NCBI GenBank assembly: GCA_030146905.1
Contig: JASLAV010000836.1
Location: 1-8,355, forward strand
Direction: 5' to 3'
Source: Lentzea sp.
Lineage (GTDB): Bacteria; Actinomycetota; Actinomycetes; Mycobacteriales; Pseudonocardiaceae
DNA: 8,355 nucleotides
Both the position numbers and the translations under genes were made by a program. Numbering within the stretch: position 1 is the stretch's first letter; each line of letters starts with the position of its first letter. Shown piece by piece: positions 1-6,759 of this stretch. Under the pieces are notes generated by a model. It was not told where the DNA came from, made no database searches, and saw nothing but the letters and a program-made list of their open reading frames with translations.

Positions 1-360
1 GAACGCACCAACGGCGTTCTCGTCGCGGAGCTCGTGTTCGACGAACCGATCTCGGCAGGCGAGTCGATCGCGATCGAGTACGAATTGATCTATCCGCATC
101 CGACGGCGGAGCACACGCATTTCCGGCGCTTCGCCGAACCCGTCCAGGACTACGCGCTGGAGATCAGGTTCGCCGCCGAACCCGCTTCCTGCGAACAATT
201 CGCGTCGGGCCCGGCGGGAGCGGAATCCGCCGGCGTGCGCCCGGCCCCGGTGGACGACGGGGGCCGCGCGCACGCCGCCGCGACCGGCTTCGGCCCCGGT
301 GTCTACGGGATGCGCTGGACCGCCGCCGCGAACACCTCGGGGTCGTCGAGCCAGGGGTAG
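1..360 (+). CDS. C-terminal part of a probable helix-turn-helix (XRE-type) regulator, truncated by the window edge
   Basis: An open frame runs from base 1 to a TAG at 358-360, giving 119 residues with no credible start, so the gene begins left of the window. The visible part reads as beta-rich sequence: an acidic, hydrophobic stretch (VAELVFDEPISAGESIAIEY), then FRRFAEPVQDYALEIRF, then GFGPGVYGMRW near the end. From memory, this layout resembles the C-terminal domain of actinobacterial XRE-family regulators, which often end in a similar G-x-RW motif. The DNA-binding half is not visible, so the regulator call is an inference. The last 58 bases lie over the 3' end of the convergent hydrolase gene; the tail after RW (TAAANTSGSSSQG) is low-complexity and may be only read-through. 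Codon use is less GC-biased than in the operon: about 15 of the first 80 codons end in A or T. It may or may not control the facing operon. Confidence 0.6.
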   Translation, partial: ERTNGVLVAELVFDEPISAGESIAIEYELIYPHPTAEHTHFRRFAEPVQDYALEIRFAAEPASCEQFASGPAGAESAGVRPAPVDDGGRAHAAATGFGPGVYGMRWTAAANTSGSSSQG

Positions 361-1109
361 TGCCCCGCGCCGGGCTGCACGACGAACCGCGCGCGGGGGA
401 ACAGGTCCGCGTACTCCCGCGCGCGCCCCGGCGGCAGCGACACGTCCAGCTCCCCCGCGAGCAGGAGCGTGGGCACGTCGAGGGTCTTGAGCTGCTCGCG
501 CACCCGCGCGGGGTCGAACGCGCCCTCCGCGTAGAACTGGCCAGCGGCCTCGTCGTTGCGCGGGTGCTCGTCGACCAGCCGCGCCTGCGCGTCCCAGCGG
601 CCGTGCATGAACGGTGTGATCCCCTTGAACGCCTCCGCGCTGAAGTCGCCGGCCCAGATCCGCTGGAACGCCGCGTAGGCCTGCTCGAACCACGGCTCGG
701 CGTGCCGCTTCTCCGCGACCTCGCGGCGATCGGCGTCGGTCACCTCGATGCCGGCGACGCGCGGGCTCGGCGCCACCAGGACCAGCTCCCCGACGTGCTG
801 CGGGAACCGCGTGGCGTAGAGGACCGCGAGCGTGCCGCCCGCGGAGTGGCCGAGCAGCCTGATCCTGTCGAGGCCGAGGTGCTCGCGCAGCGCCTCCACG
901 TCGTCGACCTGGAGGTCGGCCCGGTAGCCGCCGGCCTCCTCCGACTCGCCGGTACCGCGCAGGTCGAGCCTGACCACGTCGTCGAGCGGCAGGCCGGCCA
1001 GGTAGGACGACGCCTGCATCGGCCCGCCGGGCAGGCAGATCAGCGGGTCCTGCCCCGGCGAGCCGTGGTAGGCGAGCGTGGTGCCGTCCGAAGTCGTGAA
1101 AGTCCCCAT
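303..1109 (-). CDS. alpha/beta hydrolase (prolyl-iminopeptidase-like fold), last gene of the operon
   Basis: The 268-residue product has the complete layout of an alpha/beta hydrolase. An oxyanion-loop motif LPGGP lies at residues 26-30, similar to the HGGP of prolyl iminopeptidases. A DLRGTGES turn follows at 49-56, the nucleophile elbow GHSAGG at 87-92 (Ser89), an acidic residue in AGELD (Asp222), and a catalytic His in GAGH (His250). A helical cap of about 80 residues lies between the nucleophile and Asp222. No signal peptide is seen, so it should be cytoplasmic. The ATG at 1109 is 13 bases after the stop of the acyl-CoA dehydrogenase, with a weak GCGGGG upstream, so it is probably co-transcribed. 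The substrate cannot be deduced: an ester, a lactone, an acyl-CoA thioester or a peptide are all possible. In this context, release of a branched acid from an ester or from CoA is a reasonable guess. Its 3' end overlaps the convergent plus-strand gene. Confidence 0.9.
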   Translation of the reverse strand: MGTFTTSDGTTLAYHGSPGQDPLICLPGGPMQASSYLAGLPLDDVVRLDLRGTGESEEAGGYRADLQVDDVEALREHLGLDRIRLLGHSAGGTLAVLYATRFPQHVGELVLVAPSPRVAGIEVTDADRREVAEKRHAEPWFEQAYAAFQRIWAGDFSAEAFKGITPFMHGRWDAQARLVDEHPRNDEAAGQFYAEGAFDPARVREQLKTLDVPTLLLAGELDVSLPPGRAREYADLFPRARFVVQPGAGHYPWLDDPEVFAAAVQRIP

Positions 1110-1122
1110 GCCCCGCAGTGTG

Positions 1123-2262
1123 TCAGTAGGACCGCGGCAGTTTCAGGCTGTTCTGCGCGACGAAGTTCAGCACCATCTCCCTGGAGACGGGCGCGATGCG
1201 GGACAGCCGGGACGCGCCGAGCATCGACGCCAGCCCGAACTCGCGGGTCAGCCCGTTGCCGCCGTGGACCTGGATCGCCTGGTCGACGGCGGCCGCGATC
1301 GCCTCGCCCGCCGCGTACTTGGCCATGTTCGCGGCCTCGCCGGCCTCCCTGTCACGACCGGAGTCGTAGAGCGCGGCGGCCTTCTGCGTCATCAGCCGCG
1401 CGAGCTCGACCTCGATGTGGATCTTCGCCAGCGGGTGCGCGAGACCCTGGTGGGCTCCGATCGGGGTGTCCCAGACGGTGCGCTGCCGGGCGTAGGCCAC
1501 GGCCTTGGCGATCGCGAGCCGCGCGGAGCCGGTGGCCATGCTCGCGCCCATGATCCGTTCGGGGTTCAGCCCGGCGAAGACCTGCTGCAGCCCCTGGTCC
1601 GGTGAGCCCACGACGGCGTCGGCGGGCAGCCTGACGTCGTCGAAGAACAGCGTGAACTGCTTCTCCGGCGCGACCAGGTCCATGTCGATCTCGTGCCGGG
1701 TGAAGCCCTCCGCGTTCGTCGGCACGACCACGAGCACCGGCCCGGTCTCCTGGATCGCGACCACGAGCACGGCGTCGACCTCGTCGACGCCGGAGATGTA
1801 GGTCTTGGTGCCGTTGAGGACCCAGTCGTCGCCGTCGCGGCGGACGCCGGTCTTCAGCTTGTGCGCGTTGGACCCCGCGTCCGGCTCGGTGATCGCGAAC
1901 GCCATCTTCAGCGTGCCGTCCGCGAAACCGGGCAGCCACTTCGACTTCTGCTCGTCCGTGCCGAACCGGGCGATCACCGTCGCGCAGATCGCCGGTGAGA
2001 CCACCATGAGCAGCAACGGGCATCCCGCCGCCGCCAGCTCCTCGCACACCGCCGCCAGGTCACCGATGCCGCCGCCCCCGCCGCCGTACTCCTCCGGCAC
2101 GGCCACGCCGAGGTAGCCGAGCTTGCCCGCTTCCTCCCACAGCTCGGTGGTCTTCTCCCCCGACCGTGCCTTGGCGGTGAAGTACTCGGTGCCGTACTTC
2201 GCGCCGAACTCGGAGACGGCCCTGCGCAGCGCGATCCGCTCTTCTGACTCGACGAAGCTCAC
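1123..2262 (-). CDS. acyl-CoA dehydrogenase (FAD-dependent), downstream copy
   Basis: The 379-residue protein matches the full length of the acyl-CoA dehydrogenase family, which oxidises acyl-CoA to trans-2-enoyl-CoA with FAD and passes electrons to electron-transfer flavoprotein. An N-terminal helical domain ends with PEEYGG (56-61), extended by a run of six glycines. The flavin/substrate motif AITEPDAGSN is at 123-132 and NGTKTYISG at 150-158. The dimer/FAD motif QVHGGNGLTREF is at 331-342. The catalytic base appears to be Glu235 in LNPERIM, the position used by isovaleryl-CoA and long-chain dehydrogenases. The C-terminal position used by medium-chain enzymes (Glu in YEGT) reads RIAPVSRE here and lacks it. 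The GTG start overlaps the carboxylase alpha stop as GTGA and has GGAGG four bases upstream. The second dehydrogenase of the operon is clearly different in sequence, so this is not a recent duplicate. The substrate is probably a branched acyl-CoA (inference). Confidence 0.93.
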   Translation of the reverse strand: MSFVESEERIALRRAVSEFGAKYGTEYFTAKARSGEKTTELWEEAGKLGYLGVAVPEEYGGGGGGIGDLAAVCEELAAAGCPLLLMVVSPAICATVIARFGTDEQKSKWLPGFADGTLKMAFAITEPDAGSNAHKLKTGVRRDGDDWVLNGTKTYISGVDEVDAVLVVAIQETGPVLVVVPTNAEGFTRHEIDMDLVAPEKQFTLFFDDVRLPADAVVGSPDQGLQQVFAGLNPERIMGASMATGSARLAIAKAVAYARQRTVWDTPIGAHQGLAHPLAKIHIEVELARLMTQKAAALYDSGRDREAGEAANMAKYAAGEAIAAAVDQAIQVHGGNGLTREFGLASMLGASRLSRIAPVSREMVLNFVAQNSLKLPRSY

Positions 2263-4091
2263 GATTCCTCCACTACGGCCAGTACGTCGCCGGCGTTGAC
2301 CTGCTGGGCCTTCTCGACGAGCAGCTCGGTGACGGTGCCCGCGCTGGTCGCGAGCACGCGGTGTTCCATCTTCATGGCTTCCAGCACCAGCAGCTCGGCA
2401 CCGGCTTCGACCACGTCGCCCTGCCGGACCGACACCCTGACCACGGTGCCGGGCATGGGGGCGACGGTCGCGCCCGGCGCCAGCCTCGTCTCCGGCTCGG
2501 GGAACCGCGGCACGACCTTCAACGACAGCGACCCGCGCGGCGAGTCGACCTCGACCAGGTCTCCGTACCTCGCGACGTGGAACGGCACGCGCACACCGTC
2601 CAGGTCCAGGGTCACCACGTCGGAACCGGCCTGGGCCGGGTCGTACTCGACCTCGATCAGCTCCTCGCCGGACAGGAACCGCGCCTTCGGCCGCTGGGAC
2701 CGCACGTTGCGCCAGCCCAGCGGCAGGTGCCCGATCCTGCGACCGGCCGCGAGCGCGAGTGCCGCCGCGAGCGCAAACGGTTGCGGGTCAACGGTCCTGG
2801 TGAGGTCGTGCTCGGCCAGGAACCCGGTGTGCGTGTCACCGTCGAGGAAGGCGTCGTTGCGCAGCACGTCCACGAGCAACTGGCGGTTAGTGATCAAGCC
2901 GTGGATCCGGGCGCTCTCCAACGCCGTCGCCAGCTTGCGCGCCGCGGCCTGCCGCGTCGGCGCGTGCGCGATCACCTTGGCCAGCATCGGGTCGTAGTGC
3001 ACGGAGACCACGGACCCGTCCTCGACACCGCTGTCGAGCCGGACGTCGCCGGGCACGTGGAACCGGTGCAGCGTGCCGCTCGCGGGACGCCAGTCGTTCG
3101 CCGGGTCCTCGGCGTAGAGGCGCACCTCGATCGCGTGGCCCCGCGCGGGCGGCACCTCCCGCGGAAGCCTGGCGCCCTCGGCGATCCGCAGCTGCCACTC
3201 GACCAGGTCCACGCCGTGCACCAGCTCGGTGACCGGGTGCTCGACCTGCAGGCGCGTGTTGACCTCCAGGAAGTGGAAGTCCTCGCCCTTGAGCATGAAC
3301 TCGACGGTGCCCGCGCCGACGTAGCCGATCGACTCGGCGGCGGCGACCGCGGCGGCGAACAGGCGCCGCCGGACGTCGTCGCCGACAGCGGGGCTCGGCG
3401 ACTCCTCGACGATCTTCTGGTGCCTGCGCTGGATCGAGCACTCGCGCTCGCCGAGCGCCCAGACCGTGCCGTGCGCGTCGGCGAGGACCTGCACCTCGAC
3501 GTGCCGGGCGTGCTCCAGCAGCGGCTCGCAGAACACCGTCGGGTCGCCGAACGCCGACTCGGCTTCCCGGCGCGCACTGGCCAGTTCCCGTTCGAACTCG
3601 CTCTTCTCGCGCACGATCCGCATGCCGCGCCCGCCACCACCGGCGGAGGCCTTGATCAGCACAGGGAACTCGGTGACGGTCTCCGGGTCCAGCTCCGGCA
3701 ACGTCGGCACGCCCGCCGCCGCCATCCGCTTCTTCGCGGCGACCTTGGAGCCCATCGCCTCGATGGCGTCCGGCGCCGGTCCGACCCACGTGAGCCCGGC
3801 CTCGCCCACGGCACGGGCGAAGCCCGCGTTCTCGCTCAGGAAGCCGTAGCCGGGGTGCACGGCGTCCGCACCGGCCTTCCGGGCCGCCTCGACGAGCAGG
3901 TCCGCCCGCAGGTAGGTCTCGGCGGGCGACGCACCGGGCAGCCGGACCGCGAAGTCGGCCTCCCGCACGTGCGGGGAGTCCGCGTCGGGGTCGGAGAACA
4001 CGGCGACCGTGCGGATCCCGTTCGCCTGGCAGGTGCGGATGATCCGGCGGGCGATCTCGCCTCGGTTGGCGACCAGCAACGTCTTGATCAT
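2259..4091 (-). CDS. acyl-CoA carboxylase alpha subunit: biotin carboxylase plus biotin carrier domain (MCC/GCC type)
   Basis: This 610-residue protein carboxylates its own biotin with ATP and bicarbonate and delivers it to the beta subunit. The biotin carboxylase part spans about residues 1-445. It has LLVANRGEIARR (5-16), HPGYGFLSEN (79-88), MGSK (113-116), the ATP-grasp glycine loop KASAGGGGRGM (147-157), HQKIVEE (224-230) and EVNTRLQVEHPVTE (276-289). By alignment with E. coli AccC, Arg280 and Glu284 are active-site residues. A connecting region follows, then a biotinyl domain with EAMKMEH, in which Lys574 is the biotinylation site 36 residues from the end. The size and single-chain layout fit 3-methylcrotonyl-CoA or geranyl-CoA carboxylase alpha subunits. 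No separate epsilon subunit gene is seen. The ATG at 4091 gives the usual N-terminus. An alternative GTG at 4100 adds three residues and would form the GTGA overlap with the beta subunit stop that is typical of this operon. Confidence 0.95.
   Translation of the reverse strand: MIKTLLVANRGEIARRIIRTCQANGIRTVAVFSDPDADSPHVREADFAVRLPGASPAETYLRADLLVEAARKAGADAVHPGYGFLSENAGFARAVGEAGLTWVGPAPDAIEAMGSKVAAKKRMAAAGVPTLPELDPETVTEFPVLIKASAGGGGRGMRIVREKSEFERELASARREAESAFGDPTVFCEPLLEHARHVEVQVLADAHGTVWALGERECSIQRRHQKIVEESPSPAVGDDVRRRLFAAAVAAAESIGYVGAGTVEFMLKGEDFHFLEVNTRLQVEHPVTELVHGVDLVEWQLRIAEGARLPREVPPARGHAIEVRLYAEDPANDWRPASGTLHRFHVPGDVRLDSGVEDGSVVSVHYDPMLAKVIAHAPTRQAAARKLATALESARIHGLITNRQLLVDVLRNDAFLDGDTHTGFLAEHDLTRTVDPQPFALAAALALAAGRRIGHLPLGWRNVRSQRPKARFLSGEELIEVEYDPAQAGSDVVTLDLDGVRVPFHVARYGDLVEVDSPRGSLSLKVVPRFPEPETRLAPGATVAPMPGTVVRVSVRQGDVVEAGAELLVLEAMKMEHRVLATSAGTVTELLVEKAQQVNAGDVLAVVEES
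2267..2271 (-). promoter_or_regulatory. ribosome binding site of the downstream acyl-CoA dehydrogenase
   Basis: GGAGG on the minus strand, with a short four-base spacer (AATC) to GTG 2262. It lies inside the last codons of the carboxylase alpha gene, as expected for coupled re-initiation at the GTGA overlap. Confidence 0.65.
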
Positions 4092-4096
4092 GACGC

Positions 4097-5647
4097 TCAC
4101 ATCCGGAAGACGCCGAAGCCGTCGGCGCCCTTGATCGGTCCGCTGTGGACAGCGGAGAGGCAGAGGGCGAGCACGGTCCTGGTGTCGCGCGGGTCGATCA
4201 CGCCGTCGTCGTAGAGCTTGCCGGACAGGAACGGCGCCAGCGACTGCTCCTCGATCTGGGCCTCGACCATCGCGCGCATGGCGGCGTCGTGCTCCTCGTT
4301 GTACTCCTGCCCCTTCGCCGCGGCGGCCTGCCGCCCCACGATCGACAGCACACCGGCGAGCTGCGCCGGTCCCATCACGGCCGACTTGGCGTTGGGCCAG
4401 GTGAACAGGAACCGCGGGTCGTACGCCCTGCCGCACATGCCGTAGTTGCCCGCGCCGTAGGAGGCGCCCATCGTGATCGTCAGGTGCGGCACCCGGCTGT
4501 TGGACACGGCGTTGATCATCATCGAGCCGTGCTTGACGATGCCACCCTGCTCGTACCGGGCGCCGACCATGTAGCCCGTGGTGTTCTGCAGGAAGACCAG
4601 CGGTGTGTCGCTCTGGTTCGCCAGCTGGATGAACTGCGTGGCCTTCTGCGACTCCTCGCTGAACAGCACGCCGCGCGCGTTGGCGAGGATGCCCACCGGG
4701 TAGCCGTGGATGCGGGCCCATCCGGTGACGAGGCTGTTGCCGTACAACGGTTTGAACTCGTCGAACTTCGACCCGTCGACGAGCCGGGCGATGACGTCAC
4801 GCGGGTCGAACGGCACCCGCTGGTCCTCGGACACGACGTCCAGGATGCTCTCGGCGTCGAACAGCGGCTCCTCCACCGGCGCCGGCTGCGGGCCGAGCTT
4901 GCGCCAGTTCAGCCGCGCGACGACCCTGCGGGCGAGCCGGATCGCGTCGGTCTCGTCCTCCGCCACGAAGTCCGCGAGCCCGGACGTGGCGCCGTGCATC
5001 ATCGCGCCGCCCAGCGACTCGTCGTCCGATTCCTCGCCGGTCGCCATCTTGACCAGCGGCGGACCGCCGAGGAACACCTTCGACCGGTCTTTGACCATGA
5101 TCACGTAGTCGGACATGCCCGGCACGTACGCACCGCCGGCCGTCGCGTTGCCGAACACCGCCGTGATCGTCGGGATGCCGGCCGCGCTCAGCCGGGTCAG
5201 GTCCCTGAACGCCCTGCCGCCGGGGATGAAGATCTCGCTCTGCGTCGGCAGGTCCGCACCGCCCGACTCGACCAGGCTGACCAGCGGCAGCCGGTTCTGC
5301 AGCGCGATGTCGTTGGCCCGCAGGGACTTGCGGAGCGTGTACGGGTTCGACGAGCCACCGCGCACGGTCGGGTCGTTCGCGACGACCACGCACTCGACGC
5401 CCTCGATCCGCCCGATGCCCGTGACGACGCTGGCGCCGACCGGGAAGTCGGTTCCCCACGCGGCGAGCGGTGACAGCTCCAGGAACGGGCTGTCCTCGTC
5501 GATGAGCAGCTCGACCCGTTCGCGGGCGAGCAGCTTGCCGCGCTCGTGGTGCCGCTCGACGTACTTCGGCCCGCCTCCCGCGAGAGCCTTGGCGTGCTCG
5601 GCGTCCAGCTGCGCGATCTTCGCGAGCAGCGCCTCCCTGTTGCCCAT
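4097..5647 (-). CDS. acyl-CoA carboxylase beta subunit (carboxyltransferase, MCC/GCC lineage)
   Basis: The 516-residue protein holds both carboxyltransferase half-domains and should transfer CO2 from carboxybiotin to an acyl-CoA, working in a complex with the alpha subunit. The N-half has RGKLLARERVELLID (36-50), a GGSSNPYTLRK segment (98-108), SGGADLP (128-134), the oxyanion-type turn TAGGAYVPGMSD (169-180) and FLGGPPLVKMATGEE (192-206). The C-half has LFSEESQKATQFI (328-340), FLQNTTGYMVG (352-362), GGIVKHG (368-374) and GASYGAGNYGMCGRAYDPRF (394-413). The last two motifs are hallmarks of the lineage that carboxylates the gamma carbon of unsaturated 3-methyl acyl-CoAs, rather than propionyl/acetyl-CoA. 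The helix around residues 144-153 differs from classical MCC, so geranyl-CoA-like or another substrate is possible. The ATG shares one base with the upstream dehydrogenase stop (TGATG), with GGGG nine bases upstream as a modest ribosome site. Confidence 0.95.
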   Translation of the reverse strand: MGNREALLAKIAQLDAEHAKALAGGGPKYVERHHERGKLLARERVELLIDEDSPFLELSPLAAWGTDFPVGASVVTGIGRIEGVECVVVANDPTVRGGSSNPYTLRKSLRANDIALQNRLPLVSLVESGGADLPTQSEIFIPGGRAFRDLTRLSAAGIPTITAVFGNATAGGAYVPGMSDYVIMVKDRSKVFLGGPPLVKMATGEESDDESLGGAMMHGATSGLADFVAEDETDAIRLARRVVARLNWRKLGPQPAPVEEPLFDAESILDVVSEDQRVPFDPRDVIARLVDGSKFDEFKPLYGNSLVTGWARIHGYPVGILANARGVLFSEESQKATQFIQLANQSDTPLVFLQNTTGYMVGARYEQGGIVKHGSMMINAVSNSRVPHLTITMGASYGAGNYGMCGRAYDPRFLFTWPNAKSAVMGPAQLAGVLSIVGRQAAAAKGQEYNEEHDAAMRAMVEAQIEEQSLAPFLSGKLYDDGVIDPRDTRTVLALCLSAVHSGPIKGADGFGVFRM

Positions 5648-6759
5648 CAGGCGAACCCCAATCGTCGTGCCGCGAGCTCGGTCATCACTTCACCCGCACC
5701 GCCACCGATGCCGAGGATGCGGGCGTCCCGGTAGTGGCGCTCCACTTCGGACTCCCGCATGTAGCCCATGCCGCCGTGCAGCTGCACCGCCGCGTCGACG
5801 ACCTCGGAACAGGCCTCGACGGCGGCGTTCTTCGCGAAGCAGACCTCGGTGACGCAGTCCTCGCCGCGGTTCACCCGCGCCGCGACCTCCCGCGTGTAGG
5901 TCCGCGCCAGGTCGATCTTCTGCGCCATGCCGGCCAGCCTGTGGCTCACCACCTGGCGCTTGATCAGCGGCTTGCCGAACGTCTCGCGGTTGCGCACCCA
6001 CTCGACTGTGAGGTCCAGCGCGCGTTGCGCCGTCGCGTACGCCTGGACGGCCATCGTGATCCGCTCGACCTGGAACTGCCGCATGATCAGCACGAACCCC
6101 TGGTCCTCCTCGCCCACCAGGTTGCGCACCGGCACTCGAACGTCGTCGAAGTGCAGCTCGGCGGTGTCGCTGCAGTGCCAGCCCATCTTGTCGAGCTTGC
6201 GGCGGGTGAACCCGTCCTCGACCACGAGCAGCGAGATGCCCTGGTAGCCCTCGCCACCGGTCCTCACGGCGGTCGTGACGAAGTCCGCGCGGCACCCGGA
6301 GGTGATGAACGTCTTCGAGCCGTTGACGACGTAGTGGTCGCCGTCCCTGACCGCCGTGGTCCTGATCGCCGCGACGTCCGAGCCGGCACCGGGTTCGGTG
6401 ACGGCGAGGCTGCCGATCTTCTCGCCGCGGATGGCGGGCTTCGCGAACCGTTCGACGAGGTCGTCGTTCCCGGTCTGCCAGATGTGCGGGATGGCGATGC
6501 CGAGCGTGAACAACGCCGCCATCAGCCCCGACGACCCGCCGTTCTGGATGACCTCCTCGGTGAGCGCGACCGTGTCGAGCAGGTCGCCGTGCTCGAACCC
6601 GATGCCCAGCAGGTCGAGCTCCGCGGCCTTGCGGTGCAGCTCCCGCGGCACCTCGCCGTCGCGTTCCCACCGGTCGATGTGCGGCACGACCTCCCTGCGG
6701 GTGAAGTCGCGGACGAGCTCCCGCAGCTCCTTCCGCTCGTACAGGTCCTTGGTGATCAC
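5647..6759 (-). CDS. acyl-CoA dehydrogenase (FAD-dependent), upstream copy; candidate citronellyl/isovaleryl-CoA dehydrogenase type
   Basis: The 370-residue enzyme carries the standard acyl-CoA dehydrogenase motifs: LAVTEPGAGSD (118-128) and NGSKTFITSG (146-155) for FAD and substrate, HFDDVRVP (203-210), RNRETFGKPL (256-265), and QLHGGMGYMRE (326-336) at the dimer/FAD interface. Glu232 in FQVERI lies where isovaleryl-CoA and long-chain dehydrogenases place the catalytic base. The C-terminal loop reads GIGGGAGEVM and, like those enzymes, lacks the medium-chain glutamate. The frame is open further upstream, but the start is set at GTG 6759: it follows a clear GGAGGAG with a five-base spacer and makes a GTGA overlap with the preceding stop. 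Translation upstream of that would be a shadow of the small AtuA-like gene. It lies directly before the carboxylase pair, as expected if it makes the enoyl-CoA that is carboxylated. The specificity is inferred from context only. Confidence 0.93.
   Translation of the reverse strand: MITKDLYERKELRELVRDFTRREVVPHIDRWERDGEVPRELHRKAAELDLLGIGFEHGDLLDTVALTEEVIQNGGSSGLMAALFTLGIAIPHIWQTGNDDLVERFAKPAIRGEKIGSLAVTEPGAGSDVAAIRTTAVRDGDHYVVNGSKTFITSGCRADFVTTAVRTGGEGYQGISLLVVEDGFTRRKLDKMGWHCSDTAELHFDDVRVPVRNLVGEEDQGFVLIMRQFQVERITMAVQAYATAQRALDLTVEWVRNRETFGKPLIKRQVVSHRLAGMAQKIDLARTYTREVAARVNRGEDCVTEVCFAKNAAVEACSEVVDAAVQLHGGMGYMRESEVERHYRDARILGIGGGAGEVMTELAARRLGFA

Noticed and set aside
283..300. GC-rich inverted repeat with a TTCG loop near the convergent gene ends, considered as a terminator
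   Set aside because: The stem is short and bulged, it lies inside coding sequence and has no T-run; such small repeats are common at this GC content.
360..1553. Plus-strand open frame of 397 codons across the hydrolase and dehydrogenase genes
   Set aside because: It spans two real minus-strand genes and their junction, and is dominated by R, A, G and P with no domain signal.
2066..2090. CCG/CCC-rich run considered as a repeat element
   Set aside because: It simply encodes the glycine run after PEEYGG in the dehydrogenase; there are no further copies or flanking repeats.
2361..4214. Long plus-strand open frame of 617 codons opposite the carboxylase alpha gene
   Set aside because: It is antisense to a gene with full family motifs, its translation is rich in R, G, H and D without any recognisable domain, and long antisense frames are expected in very GC-rich coding DNA.
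4092..4721. N-terminal extension of the alpha subunit to a start at 4721
   Set aside because: The added 210 residues lie over the carboxyltransferase C-terminal half in another frame; family members begin at the LLVANRGEIARR region.
4145..5473. Plus-strand open frame of 442 codons opposite the carboxyltransferase gene
   Set aside because: It is a shadow of a well-supported gene; its composition is biased and it shows no motif.
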